NCBI GenBank assembly: GCA_018881555.1
Contig: JACAXG010000050.1
Coordinates: forward strand, 744,001-808,000
Direction: 5' to 3'
Length of the DNA: 64,000 nucleotides
From: Amblyornis subalaris
Lineage: Eukaryota; Chordata; Aves; Passeriformes; Ptilonorhynchidae
Under the pieces are notes generated by a model that was given only the letters and a program-made list of their open reading frames with translations, was not told where the DNA came from and did no database searches. This document shows positions 43,973 to 61,096 of this stretch, in pieces (the first letter of the stretch is position 1; each line of letters opens with the position of its first letter). Made by a program: the position numbers and the translations under genes.

Positions 43973-45496
43973 GTCAGTGTTCACCGAAACAATTTTCAGC
44001 GGTCCCTTTAAACCTCACCTATTCTATTAATCTTGGGTACAGGTACTACCACCATTATAATTTCTTAGTGTCGAGAACGGAGTTTATTGCTGGGAAAAAA
44101 AATTGTTTGCAATATTTCCTATCTGTTGAAGTATTTAATATACAATAAAAGGCAACTTTAGAGATGACCTTTGAAGAACATCCAGAGAAATGCTGGCTAA
44201 ATATTAGGACATGTGACATTCAAGACAGGTGGCTTTGCGGTCATTTCCAGACTTCTTGAAGCAATGAGAGAAATTCTGAAGGGCTTTTGCTAAACGACTC
44301 TTCAATCTCTTCATCTTTCTATTTCACATCAGTATTGTCTCCCTTTTCACATGGGAAGGTGTTCAACAATCTCAGAAAAACTGTCAAAACTCAACTTTCT
44401 GGTTTCAGGTTGCTGATGGAGCAGGCATTATGATTTGAAATAGCTCTGTCCCTCTTCTGCTAACTGTGCAAAAGTATGCAAGAGAGAATGCAGATGCAGC
44501 CTATCTTTAGCTTTGCCATTATTTAAGTGGTTAGAATATAATTTTCCACTGTTGTCCTCAAGTTCTGTGGTGGAGAAAGTTAAAAAATGAGTGTAATATT
44601 TTCTTAAAGTAATAAAGGTAGATATATTTTTTTTTTAACTCTTGCNGAGATTAATGTCTTGAAATATTTTGAAAACTGCCATGGTTGTCAAAAGAAGGGT
44701 CAGAAGGAGAAATTTTCATTTCACTTTTATTCCTTTCCATTCCATTCCATTTTCCAGTATGACAATTGGAAAAAAAAAATTTACCTTGGAGTGCAGAAAA
44801 AAGTGAGGCTCTGTTTCTCTTGATTGGAATATTGAAGAATAGACTTCGCAGTGTGCCACAGGGCTCTTCAAGAACTAGGAAGTTTATATGTAATTTTTTT
44901 GACTTATTAAGATAAAAACGAAAATAATTTTACTCCAAAAAGTATGCAGTAATTCTCATGTATTATATGTACGATAGTTCCATTATAAATTGAATATGTT
45001 TTTGTTTCATAGTGTTTTTTCAAATCCCAAATAAAATTTAAATTGCAATAAACAATACAAAACTATCTTCATTTATTTTTTAAAAAATGTATTATTTAAA
45101 TACATATTCAAAGATTAGATCGTAATCAAATGTAACCCAACAAATCTGTGAAGAGAAATACAACTCTCCTTTTGAGTCCTTCAATTCAAAGCCTTCATAA
45201 AAGAGCAAAGAAAAGGAATTAGGAATGAAGATTATTGNCTCAGTGCATCATTGAATGAGTAAATATTTTGCAGACTACTGGTAGTCAATAATATTATTTG
45301 GAAGATATTCTATTCTCCATCAGATCTATTTATACTGAAAATCACTCTGTGGACTAAGTAGTTTTGCCATAAGCAGATGCTAGAAAGAAAAGAAAAATTC
45401 GTGAATTTGATTTGTTACAAGGGCGTCTTTATCTGTGTGGTTTGACTAGGTTTTTCATCACTGAAGTTTTTCATTGCTTTGTTTCCTTTATTTCAG

Positions 45497-48786
<3,290 letters not shown>

Positions 48787-48846
48787 GACAACAGCAGAAG
48801 TCTTCTATCTTACATTGTCTCATATTATTTGCGTAATTTTGATGAG
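48787..48846 (+). CDS. FMN2: FMN2 exon: FH2 helix
   Basis: The acceptor is ctatacag|gacaac and the donor gatgag|gtgagt. It is 60 bp and encodes DNSRSLLSYIVSYYLRNFDE, identical to the mammalian FMN2 sequence as I recall it. It is in phase 0 at both ends. Confidence 0.97.
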
Positions 48847-49027
48847 GTGAGTGAAAATTAATTTTGCTCTTTTAAATCCAAGTTAAGAAACCTAACTTAC
48901 TAAATTTGCTCTTCTGCTGATGAGATGAGGAAATGTGTACAAATATTCTCTGTGCTTTCAGTTACATATTTTAGTATAGAAAAAAAGTAATGAGCACTTT
49001 GTAACTGTTCATTTGTGTTTTTGTCAG

Positions 49028-49148
49028 GATGCTGGAAAAGAACAATGCATCTTTCCTCTTCCGGACCCACAAGATCTCTTTCAGGCTTCGCAACTGAAGT
49101 TTGATGATTTTCAGAAAGATCTCCGGAAAATGAAGAAAGATTTGCGAG
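49028..49148 (+). CDS. FMN2: FMN2 exon: FH2 C-terminal part
   Basis: After a 181-bp intron, the acceptor is tttttgtcag|gatgct and the donor ttgcgag|gtactg. It encodes [20 protein letters not shown], then [20 protein letters not shown], and leaves one base. The donor is weaker than the others (gtactg rather than gtaagt), and the frame stays open for about 37 codons into the intron. An intron-retained transcript would therefore end FH2 early. The exon boundary is fixed by the match of the following exon. Confidence 0.95.
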
Positions 49149-52100
49149 GTACTGAACCTAGATTAAGTGCTAATTATATGTTACCAATATATCTCTTCTG
49201 TTATTGCTTGTGTCATTCTGAGAAATTCNATAATACTGGAAAAATAGTTGTGTATTTTTGACTTGTCAATTACTAGTTTGTTGCTTTAATTTGCTTTTCC
49301 ATGACCATTTATGCAATAATCTATAATTTTCTGTAGATAACCTGAAGGAGGTTTTTAAATTGAACAACATCAAACCAGTTAGGCTAAATATTTTGTATAA
49401 AAACCAAAACAAAAAACTAAATTAGGTGGGGTTTTTTTGCTGATTGATTTCAAGTCTTTGGCCATAAAAATAATTGCAAAGTGTTGGGCAATGTTCCTGA
49501 CAAAAAAAAAAAAGGTTTATAACCAGGTCCAAATACTATCTAGCAGATAAAATAATATGTATGACATGTTGTTAAAGACAGTTGAAATAACTGGACTTTA
49601 CTGAAAAGTAATATGCAAAGGAAGTATTTTTTTCTCCTTGATGAAATGTTTTCTTTAAATGAATTCAACAAGCATAAGATATATTTGCTAGACTTTGATA
49701 AAGAACGTGTATTATATATTTCTTAATAACATGGGGATCTAAGCGCTAAATTTGTTAAGCAAGAGTAGTTTATGCAAATGATCCATTATCTTCAATATTT
49801 TTGCCAAAAATCCCTGCTAAACTGGCCAGTTATATTACTAAATCTTGTGCTAAATCTTGGAGAGAGACATCCAAATCAAGGAGTGATCTTTATATTACTC
49901 TTGCCTTGCTGCTTTTAAATGCCATGCATCTAGAGACCAAGGAAAGGTTTGGTAAACCATTAATCCCTGAACAATCTAGAATGGAAGGTTCTCTATTAAA
50001 ACAAAAACATAACATGGTTACAAAATGATATCTGGCCTTCCCTTCTTGCTCCTATCAAACTTTCTGTTTGGATGTTTTAAAAATTATTTTAAATATTCTG
50101 AGGTAGTATTTAAAGTTGTATCAAGGTCACTTGGTGTGATACTGAGGAGTGAACTGCAGCATCATCCATTTATGGCTCCTGAACAATCTAGAGCGCAAAA
50201 ATCTCACAGTTCAGCCATGAAAACTTGTTTCTATACTTCTTACAGCTTACAGATAACCTCAGAGCTGATCTCCAAGCTTGCACATGTAGAAGATACTTAC
50301 GTCTTGTTAAAAAAAATACTTGAATTCAGGCAAATGTTAACAAATATTAATGGAGGCAGATTCTATTCCTCAGAAATTCACCAAAAATGTTTTTGTGTAC
50401 ATGAAAGGTTAAATATTTTTAGATCAAGGTTGAAATTTGCACGCAGACATAAATCTCCTGTAGAATAAATCCACACTGTGCAGTGATCAAAGCAGGGGTT
50501 CTGTAAAAATGGAAATTACATGCTTCAATCTGCCATCAGATTGCAGTTGAATCCTTTCTGTACTTCCAATTCAACCCTTAAGCTCAAGACTCTGTTGTCA
50601 GTCTTTCCTGTAGTTAATGAAACTGAAGAATAACTACAACTCCTTTGCTCTTTCCATATTACCTTTGGTACAAACTTTTGGGGACAGCACCAGCAGCTTA
50701 ATCCTCTGATATGAAGTGACAATTTCAACACCAGACTGCAATCTCAATCATGACTTCTTATCAGTCTCAAGAGATGCAAAATTCTTTGTGTTGACTTTCT
50801 TTTCTAAAAAAATGTATCAACCTAAGTTTAAAATAATTTGTGTTAAAAGATTTTATGAGCACAAGAGCAGCAGTAGTAAATTTTATTAATATGCTACAAA
50901 TTCTGACTATTCTGATAGTCAGATTCTTAATCTATCAGATAGATAGATTCTTAATTTTTGTAATGCTTTCAGTGAGATAGAATAGCCAGTCTTAATGACA
51001 GTTATTTCATAACAGAGTAAAAATTTTAACTGAATGGGTAAAATTACTTCAAAGTGTTGTTTTTCTCTGCATTTAATTTCAGTTCACTACCAGATTTGCT
51101 AATGAATGTGTGGAGTTATGAGTCACTAGAGCTAGTAAGTGCCTCATTAAATGACTGAACAGGAAGAGGGTTGTGTGATGCTGAGAAAATTCTGGCAAAA
51201 TCCTAAATATGAACTTATTCTTTTGAAGTCAGTGAGAGTGAGTATTGATTATTCCAGTGAAACACTTTAAAGCCATAAATGCCCAGAATACAATACAGTT
51301 TTATACTGAGATGTGGACTGTAACCTTGGACCTGTATTCATCAGTAATTAGATGGCAGATTTCATGAGAGGATGTCATCATTTGGTGAGGGTGGGGTGTT
51401 TCTTTTGTTCTTTGTCACTGAGAAACTGAAAATTGCACGTAACATTGATGCAGGCAGTGTCACCAATTTAAAGGTATTCTGTTCATGTTAGTTTCAAATA
51501 CCCTGAAAACCATGCAGTGAGATCATGCTTATTACAATGGGGGAAGGAGGTATTGGTTCACCCAGGAAAAAAATCTTCTGAAGATATTTTATTTCTGTCC
51601 ATGGAAAGAAAACTTTCCATGATCATTATTAGAAGGTAAATTTCATTCCAGAAAGATCCTTTCATAAAATTTTGGGGTCATTTAAAAAAAACCAAACCCA
51701 ACAGAATACCCACAAAGTAAAAGAAGGTTGTTATTATCAAAAAAAAAGTTTCATAGCCATAACAATAGCATTTCATTCTAGCACTGCTGTATTTTTCCAT
51801 CTAAAGATGTCAGTTGCATACACGGAGACACACAGATATAAATAATCTTCATGGTTCTGTAAAATAATTTTGTTGGCATGCTCTTCCACAGTTTTGAGTT
51901 TGGGCTTATGTTTGTATTAGAGTTGTTATGCCGACTGCTTAAAAAGAAAGAGAACTTGTGATGTTCAAACTTCTGTGCTTTCTTCACTTTTGACTATCGA
52001 GGCTATTGTCCCTAAGTTTTTATGAACTCTATGCCTTGGCAGTTTGTAAAATGTTAGAAAAGAAAATCTCTTCTAGAATTTCATATTAAAAGTGCAAGTC

Positions 52101-55100
52101 CAAAAGACTTTCAGAAGCATGCTGTGTTCCTGTTCCAAGATGCATAAGACAGAAATTTTGTTTTTTAAAAATACAGATCCTGAGGATAAAATTCATATAC
52201 CAGATTTTTTTTTGTAAGATAGAAGACCAAAGAACAGGTAGATCCTCTTACTAACAAATCCAGTGAGTTTGGCTCCATCTGTTGCTCCTAGATTTCACAG
52301 CTCTCCAGGATTCCCACTTTAGCCTTTTTGACTTCAGTGACATATAGTTTGTTAAGCAACTTGATCTGCTTTTGATCTCTCCTGGCTGTCATCAACGTTC
52401 CTTGAGGCAGTCATGCCAAGCAATGACTTCTGTTCCGATGCCATTCCACAGGAGAAACTTTAGNACTTGCCACATGACTTAAATCAACTCACCATGTAAA
52501 GAAAATTGGGCATCCAGGGTCACAGGAGCAGTGCGTGACTCTCACTGATTAGGACCTCTGTTATATAACTATCAGTATCAGTGTGTTTTTCTAGACACTT
52601 CAGAATGCTTCAGGTAGAGCAGTAAGATGTTGAAAACATGTATTGAATCAATCAGTGTTCTAATCCTCTTTGCTCTGACACTGTTTTGAGGTAAAATTGT
52701 GGTTTAGGAAAATGTTGGGTTTGTGGCCCATGAAATTCTTCAAGATTTATTTAGTTTAGGAAAGAACTAGAACACTAAAATGGCATTGAGAGTTATAGTA
52801 CTTATGGCAAGTTAGAAATGTTTAGAAGCTGTTCTTTGGCTACACATTAACATTCTAGCATTACAACAGTAAGTTTATTCTTGCTAATCAGAAACTAATT
52901 CATCAGTTGTCACTTATTGCAAAACTTTCACTGAAGCTCAGCTAAAAGGGAATTAGAAACAATGTCAGGCAGAAAATAAATCTGACTAGTAGAAGAGATT
53001 AATAGCACAATATAATGCAGATTGCTATCGAGTTGAAGTCAGTACTTGTTTATATGTCATAATGTCATATTTAATATATTTGATTGGAAACTGACTACAA
53101 GTGATAATTATGATAATTAAATGTTATTTTTGTAGTGATGCTTTCTTTTCCTATTCTGAGTGTTTACAACTCATTGAAAAGTCTCCATCCAAAAGAAGCT
53201 AGGCTGTGTGGCCCAGTACATCTCTCTGATTTGGAATAAAAGTGACTGAGAATGTTTATAAAGTATGAAGCATTTGCAGAACACTTAGTATTTTAACAGT
53301 ATGTTCCAAGAAAAGCCCCAGATATCTTGGAAAAATACACGTTCCCTATTCTTTCAGTGGTTCTTACAGTCACCTAAAATTACCTATTCAGCTTGGATCT
53401 GCTAGTTGTAGAGCTATTATGTACTCTCATTTTTAACACCTGCTGTATAAATAAGAGCATTGGAAGTACCATATTGTGCTATAGAAGGACTTTTAAAAGT
53501 TATATTTGGGGTGGTGTCAATGCAAGACTGAGAGAGCTGAAACAATAACAGGCTTGCTAATCATTCCTCTTGCCTCAGTAAAGGTTACCCTTGATACCTA
53601 GAAAGAACCCCCAGCCTTGAGAGTTCAGTCGAGTTGTAGTTTGAGATGGAATTTTCTTCTTCATGGACAACTCTGTGTCTGGGGTGCACAGATTACTTTG
53701 CAAAATAAGATTGCATCCACCATTAGTTCTTTCATAAGTAATGTTTTCAGGCTAAAATAAAAAAAAAGTTGCACCATTCTATTTGCATGCCATCCCCTTT
53801 CTCTCTCACACACACATGTATCATTGTATCTTTTCACATTCCCAAGACGGTTTCCATCACAATTCTGATTATGGGGCTGACTCTGGCAACATTTCAATGC
53901 CACTTCTTGATCAGAAGCAGAAGTGGTATTAATTGCAACTTCAATTAACAAACTTGAGCAGCCTTAAGCCATTTAGGGCCCCACTTCAGATGCNAGAAAA
54001 GGAAGGGATTGCTCTTCTGAATTTGATTGTCCTCTCCTAAAGGACGAGAGGGACAGTCTAAGGATTGGTTGATTTTTNTGCTAAGGAAAGGCCTTAAGTC
54101 TGATCTGGTGACATATCTTTTAAACAGCTAAAAGTTGGTGAAATGAAGTGTATCCCAAGAGGTTTCCCAAAAACTTAAGTTTTTTTTAATGTGCTTGTAC
54201 ACTGATACTTCAAGTTTCAGGAGAAGATGAAGCTGGTGGAGAGATAATTAAAATNGAGAAAAAATTGTATTCTTCAGAGTTTAAATTCATTGCATCATCA
54301 AAACTATTCTGTTCTAAGATATTTTGAAATGTCTGTGGTTTTGTTGTTACCTATTATATCAATAGTTTTGATATAAATATGAATGAAGATCTTTCACACT
54401 TAAGAAATAGATCTTTTATTTTTCTTATCTGATCCATCGATCCATATTCTGATGAAAAGAAGCTTTCAGTACAAAGCTATATTCATTATTATAAAATGCC
54501 AAATCACTCAAGGTAATTAATAACAAAGTNATATAGCAACAGTAGTGGTTTGGGTCAATCTTACAGTTATCTGCACCATCCCATCTATCTTCACAGAAAC
54601 AGGTATTGTTTTAACCAAATTAAATCTTTATTTTTACCTGCTCATTAACAGCTGTACATCCACNAATTCTAGCTGTTTGTTCAGTTATCACTGAAAGGGT
54701 TAATTGCTGCAGCTATGCAGCATGCAGACTCCTAAACCTAAACCAGATGTAAACTAAAGCCAGGCTTTCAGTCAATCTGTGAGTCATATTTTACTGTCCT
54801 TAAAACTCCAAACAAGGAGCTGTCTATGGAAGCCCTTGAAGACTCAGCAGTTCTTAGTGTAAGTCATTACAATTCCAAAAAAAATAAATAAAAGAAAATT
54901 AAGAGCTCTTTCTGTATTTGTGGCTGGGTTCATCAGAGTTTGTCTTTTGATGAGGCCAGTATTGTTTCCTTTAGATAAAGACTAAGCTTTCTTTTAAAGC
55001 CACAGGTTGCAATTGTAGGGAATCCAGAAAGCACTGAGGAAGTTGAGAAAACAGTGATTATGCTGTTATATAGTTTTCAGACAAGAAGGACACAGGCACA

Positions 55101-58100
55101 TCTCCTGTGAAAGTCTGAGTACTCAAAACCTCAGAAAATTAAGGACACAATTTCAAAGCTTCCTGAAAGGCTTAAAAACAAATAGTCTATCAAGTCTCAG
55201 TTAAAGGTGTGCTCTCAAATATCTAAAACTATCTTGAAAATCCACCTGACTTCTCTCAGACTTCTATAGATAAGTATGTGGTTTCTGAACTAGTTAACAA
55301 AAACAGCCAAGTGAAGCTCTTAATTACTCACCCAAGATAATTTATAAGTCTACTTGCTTGCTTTTTTTTTATTTTTGGTGGGTTGGATTTTTTTATTGTT
55401 GAGGTTGGGGTTTTTGTTTGTTTGTTTTTATTTTTCATTTAGTTTTATATTTTGGGGGTTTGAAAAGAAAAATCCTGCTGCCTGTTATTATCCTGGCCAA
55501 AGACAATGCAGTAAGCCTGAGGAGCAGCTGATCATCTGCTCACCCATTTTGTTCAAAAAGACATCTTTTATGCTTGGAAGAGATTTGTGCTTCCAAGAGC
55601 TAAAATTTAGCATCCAACAGAACCAACTGGAAAATGTGCATTAAAAAAATATTCTGAATGCTGAAAATATTTTTTTCTCTTTTTATAAAATGCAAGGTAG
55701 CTATTTCTGATAATAAGACTGGGTGCATTTTAGATCACTTACCAGAATCACTTGCTGAAAATGTTAGTACAAAGCAGGGAATGTTTTCTGACTTTTATTT
55801 TCCATATAGATGTCTCTTAATTGATATTGGCTGTTGTGAAACTTTATCTATTTTTAGTATATTGACCTAAAATAAAAATAAAATAAAAAAATAGGATGAG
55901 CANGCTAATAGCATAGATTGAAAAAAATGCAATTAATTGTATTTTAACACAGAAATAGAGAAGGAGATGAGATTCTTGAGATACTAGNTAGACCTGGAAT
56001 TGCAATTTGTTTAAATCTCTAAATTGGTTTTGAACACAAATTTTTGCATCAATTTCCAGATCAGAAGCATTTGAGAGACCTNTGTATATATGGGCAAAAA
56101 GCTAACAGTTTGAATTGCCCACAAGAGTCCATTTTGATTGCTTCTCTGAAAAATCACATACAGTCCTCTGCAGCATATGATGTTAGAGNGGAGATGAAAT
56201 TAGATATAGTATTGGTCCTTTCCATTGTTTATATATTGCTTATATGTTAAAATTGATTTAGAGTTTTGGAGAAAAGCTGTCNCTGCCCGTGCCAACTTCT
56301 GCTTAGGATTTGAGATCTTTGGAAGGTTTCAAGTGCATGATTTGGGACTAGAGGATACTGGAAGCTTCAGCTTGCTTCAAAGCAACACAAAGTTTTTATC
56401 TTTATTCCTGTTTGGACAATTTGATCTTGTGAGATNTGTTTCTGCCTAGTGCTTGGCTTTTGTGGCTGCCTATATGAGTCTCATTGGCGGTGCCTTGAAT
56501 ACCTTTCAATTCTTTCATTATAAGAAAATTTAAAATCTGCTTGAAGTAAATGGAGTTTAGAAATATGCTAGCTTTTTCTAAGTTTTTCAGTTGTATACAC
56601 ATCTCCCAAGATGAGCAAATAACTAAACATGTGACAATAGGTAAGATAACAGACCAAGTTTTNAGTCTAAGAAAAATCAGACAAGCTTTTGTTTTAGACA
56701 AAACTTTTACAAAGCCATCANAGCAGATCCCCTTTGTCAATCTATTCCTTTGATATCTGGGATGTTTAGCTGGGCTTTTAATGGAGATAAATGTGTTTGA
56801 GTATGAAGCTGAGGTTAAAAAAATCAAATTTAGAAGGCTGTTTGTATTCTCACATACTTTTTTTTCCTCCCATGTTTTATCTCCATATTGTTTAGAAGTT
56901 ATTAAATACTCTTCTGACAGAAGCATTTATTCAGTATCTTATTTCTTCATTTGGACAGAAGTACTGGTAACTATCTGGTATTTTGTATTACTCTCATTTG
57001 ATCAACACTTTAAGTTCTTCAGTTANAGTGAGGAATAGCAATAGCTCATGCAAATAGTGGTGGTTTATAATCTGGTGACAAATTACAGAACATGATAAAT
57101 GAGTACTATATCCAACAGGTTATGCAAGGAGGCTACGATTCCAGTCTTGGTGATCTAGAGAATTGAGAAACTTAGGAAAAGCTTACAGGCCTCTTAATAC
57201 TTTAATGAAAAAGCATCCACTGAACTAGTTTGTTTTAAGCATCATAATAATCATTGGTATGGTAATTAGGACAGAATTTTTTAATTTTTAAAGTCTGAAT
57301 GCTACCTATGATACTTTACTCCCTACAAAGCAAGAGAAAGGGATTTTTTTTTTCCTTTGTTTTCTTTTGGATTTTATTTACACAGTATTTGCAATTCAGG
57401 AATAGGGTAAAAAATGGACCTGAACTGTTATTCTTCTGAACATCATTGATTTTAGTCTTTTCACAAGGGGAGAGGAGGGTGGGCAGAAACGAACAAAGGT
57501 AACTCCACCAAAAACTGGAGAAACAAAGCTNTCATTAACTGCACACCCTTTGCCACACCACACATATGTGCACAAACAAATCAGCTATGGGAGAGCTTCC
57601 AGTATCTGAATGGTTAAAGAAGAGACATTTCATTTTGTCAATATTACATGTTTTTGTTTCCCATAATAAGATGAATATGAAACATAGAATATCCCACATT
57701 TCCTTATACATTTTGAAATGGGACTGCTTCAAGCTGTTGACATGGGTATTGTTGACATGTGAGATTTTTGGTGGGTATGAGTCTTGATAAGATATATATT
57801 TCTCTCAAATTGGCTGAGAGTTCAGGAGTTCATAATGAGATGCAGACATTCAAGGGAGTATAATGCTGTACTACTCTGAAAAATATTTAATCCATATTCC
57901 AGAAAAAGGTATGGAATTTTGGTCATATTTAATGGTATGGTAGGTTATATCGCCTCTTTCAGCTCTGCCACTTATTTCTGCATAACAGAAAAGAATAGAA
58001 AGTCTGTATATTACCATCAGAACATCTCCCTTTGCAGAATAGTCCATAGCTTCTCTATTTCTTCTTCTGTCATATGTTGTAGGAAAATTCATGGTCATTT

Positions 58101-59406
58101 GGATCCTCTCCCCTATTTTACATGTGTTGACTAACATTTGTTTAAAAATTACAGGCTTCTAATTATGTAATTATATATTATATGACTATATTTGGGGGGG
58201 GGTGTTCATTGTCATTTGGGGTTTTTTTTAATATTGCTCCATAAGCAGGTTATCTAAGTAGATATATTCATGTTTATCTTTTCCCTAAAAGTCTGTTGTT
58301 ATTATTTCTATATTGCTCTAAGCTAAAAAAAAAGAATAATTAAAATTAAATTTTTGTTATCATCCTGGTTTTGCTCCACTTGTATGGAGTTACCAGTTAT
58401 TTGAGTCAGTCTGCTTTTCTGTATATGTGCATTTTAAATGTTAGGATAGTGCTATCTCAAGATATTTTTTAAATGCCTAACCAGTTTTCTGTCTTTAAAG
58501 ACATAGTAATAATTCTTTTTTGCTTCAAGAAATCCTGGAGGGTAAGCAAGGAAATGCACATTTTGGAATGTGTGCACTTGTACTGGAAATTTTGAGGCAG
58601 AATCAAGAAGGATTCTTTTCTGTTGAATGATAGGAACTTATTACAGCCTAAAGAGATTTCCCTTATAGTGGAAATTAACATTCACCTGAAATAATAGTTT
58701 CGGGTCTTCTCTTGACCCAGATTAAATTATCTTGNATAGCTGGTGGAAGTATGATGGTACCACCTTATCCATGAATTATCTCTGTGTCAGGGCTGCTTTG
58801 GGCTCCAGATTCTCTGTCGGTCTCTAGTGCAATAAGAACCAAGCTGTTCTTTTCCAAGGTCTCTTATAGAGTTCAAGCCATGAGAACTGTTCTCTTACAA
58901 TCTTTCACTTTAATCCTTTTGCATTATTACTTTTGAACAATGCAAAGTTCTTCACAACGTCTGTGGTTTTATCAAGTATGAAGCCCTTATCTGGCTTTAC
59001 TCACTAAATTAAGGTCATTGCTACTATTTGGTGCAGGTTTTGCATCTGAACTTTGTTTTGATTCAGGCCCTATTACTTGGGGCCAGGTATATCAACACCG
59101 CCTGGAATCTGAGTTTGTAATTTTGTTCCCATATAATTCCACCGCTCAAAATAATAGAACACTTTTGTTAATTTTTGCCACCACTCATTTAAACTCACGC
59201 ACTAGCCAAAATTATCTGCATATAAAAATATTTGACCAGGAATGTAACTGGTCCTGATTCTATTATCATAGTGTTTATACTTGTAGTGTGTTTGAGGCAC
59301 ATACTCCACCAGTTTCACTGGGTATGAATTTGAGTGTCTTTTATTACAGTTTGCAGATCCATGCTATGATGTGTCATCCTGAACTAATCTGTTACTTCAA
59401 TTTCAG
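49149..59406 (+). other. FMN2: FMN2 intron, 10.3 kb
   Basis: AT-rich intron. It contains a 147-codon plus-strand open frame (50025-50468), a 174-codon minus-strand open frame (56402-56926, crossed by Ns), a duplicated 15-bp word (49966-49980 and 50178-50192), and poly-A/T tracts such as the AAAAT-rich run near 55868-55892. I recognise no known gene or element in it. Confidence 0.8.
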
Positions 59407-59499
59407 CATGTGAGACAGAAGCAGCAAAAGTTTATCAGCTATCACTAGAAGAGCACCTACAGCCCTTCAAAGACAACATGGAGCAATTCATTAGTCAAG
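59407..59499 (+). CDS. FMN2: FMN2 exon: end of FH2 seen in this window
   Basis: The acceptor is caatttcag|catgtg and the donor agtcaag|gtaaat. The carried g plus ca makes Ala, followed by [20 protein letters not shown], then [10 protein letters not shown], leaving one base. It matches the mammalian FMN2 block of the form KVYQ...EHMQPFKENMEQF with conservative changes. The last FH2 segment and the C-terminal tail, which carries the Spire-interacting motif in this family, do not appear before the right edge and must lie downstream. Confidence 0.95.
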
Positions 59500-60496
59500 G
59501 TAAATAATGAAACGTCACTTAACCTTTTCATGACATTTCAAAGGAAAGTTGTGGGAACAATGTTTATACATTGTGGGAAAGGGACTGTTTATTTTGGCAT
59601 CATAGAAAGACATGGATTAGTTTAATCAGATGCCACACAGTTCTAAAAGATTTGCAAAATGATTCTCTTGTACTGTAGGTGACTCACTCTCTTTTGCATG
59701 ACAGCAAAGACAAATGCTATTGGCTTGAGTGTGTGATCTTCTAAGTTCAACATTCCAGTAGAAAACAAATTTGCAGCCTTTGTTCCTTGAAAAATTATTG
59801 AAGCTGGATCTGTTTCATTAACTTCATTCCAAAGAGATAATTCTTTCGTATGCGCCAAAAACATGGAATAAGCATAGCAAAAGTAGTTAAAGGTTTTCCA
59901 GATATACTGCAAATCCATATGAAATACTTGGATGTGATTAATGGAAAACACTGCAAGAGAAAATATATTAGAAATATCCAGGATCAACTGGCATCCTGAG
60001 TATTAGTAGGAAAACACTTCAAAAATTAATAGACTATGCTTTACTAGACCTTTCTTTGACACGGAAAGGAATTATAGGAAATATCGCTAGCTTTAATTTC
60101 TGACTGATGATAGAGCATCTCTTGAAATACTACTCAGTATTGACCAATTTGCTTTTTAATACTACTGAGAATTCAATGCATCAGGGTTAAAGTGTCCTGA
60201 TGAGTGCAGCAACATAATTTTAACATTTTGCAGCTCCTTCTTCTTTGATATTGCATTTTATAATGGAAGGCAGACCTCTTGTTTCTTGAACAGGCAAATT
60301 ATGTGAAAATTCAGTTTCTAGTGCTGATTCATTAATTCATTAGCCTAGAGGCATGTTAAAGAGCTACCATATATAGAAATAGTTATTAACTGAATNTGCT
60401 CTGTATTTGAGAGGCCGGTAAGATACACATATATCTCTTCCTGGTTAGAGTATCCAAGATGACTTTCAATCCAACATTATAAGTGGACTACATATA

Positions 60497-60535
60497 GAAT
60501 CATAGAATGGTTTGGGTTGGAGGGGGCTGGACCAG
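60497..60535 (-). mobile_element. CR1 3'-end fragment, minus strand
   Basis: The sequence atagaatcatagaatggtttgggttgga is the reverse complement of the bird CR1 3' end (tccaacccaaaccattctatgattctat). Only the terminal 40 bp or so is recognisable before similarity is lost. Confidence 0.7.
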
Positions 60536-60937
60536 TTTGCTCATGTGCTCTGCTATATATTGATCCATGCTATAGAACTCTCACTGTGAGTAAATTGAGC
60601 ACACCTGATATTTTGAATCATCAAATGTGAACTGATGTTTTCTAAGACAAATGTCTACTAGTCAAACCTGGCAAACAGCAATAGTCTCCAGCAATAGTAG
60701 GTATGAACTGATTTAAAACTGGATTCCGATTATGTATATGGCATATAAATATTACAGCAGTGGTATGATTGAACATATAGCAAGTGTTTTGCATTAAGGT
60801 TATATTATTGTTTGTGTGCATAGGTAGGGGAGATTCAAATCACAAGTTTGTCTGAAAGATATCACTACTGGCATACTGTAAATCATGCCATATGTTTGCA
60901 TATTAACCTTATTAACAGAGTAGGAAATCAAACATGA

Positions 60938-61096
60938 GGATTATCCCTGGAAGTGTTCAGGGCCAGGTTGGATGGATGGAGCTCTAGGCAATCTGGTCTA
61001 GTGAAAGGTGCCTCTGCCTGTGGCAGGAGGGTTGGAACTAGATGATCCTTAAGGTCCCTTCTAACCAAAAATCATTCCATGATTATATGATTATAT
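60938..61096 (+). mobile_element. CR1 LINE 3' end, plus strand
   Basis: It reads in order atccctggaagtgttcagg, ccaggttggatgga, gcaatctggtctagtg, ggcaggagggttggaactag, atgatccttaaggtccctt and ctaacc, ending in short ATGATTAT repeats. This is the usual 3' end of avian CR1 with its terminal 8-bp-type repeats. Only the 3' part is present (5' truncation, typical of CR1). Confidence 0.92.

Larger units (their letters stand above)
37997..45496 (+). other. FMN2: FMN2 intron, 7.5 kb
   Basis: AT-rich intron with a CR1 3' fragment at about 43458-43972, including a (TTTG)n tract. A 105-codon open frame at 38513-38830 has no recognisable family and contains an N. Nothing else is identified. Confidence 0.8.
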
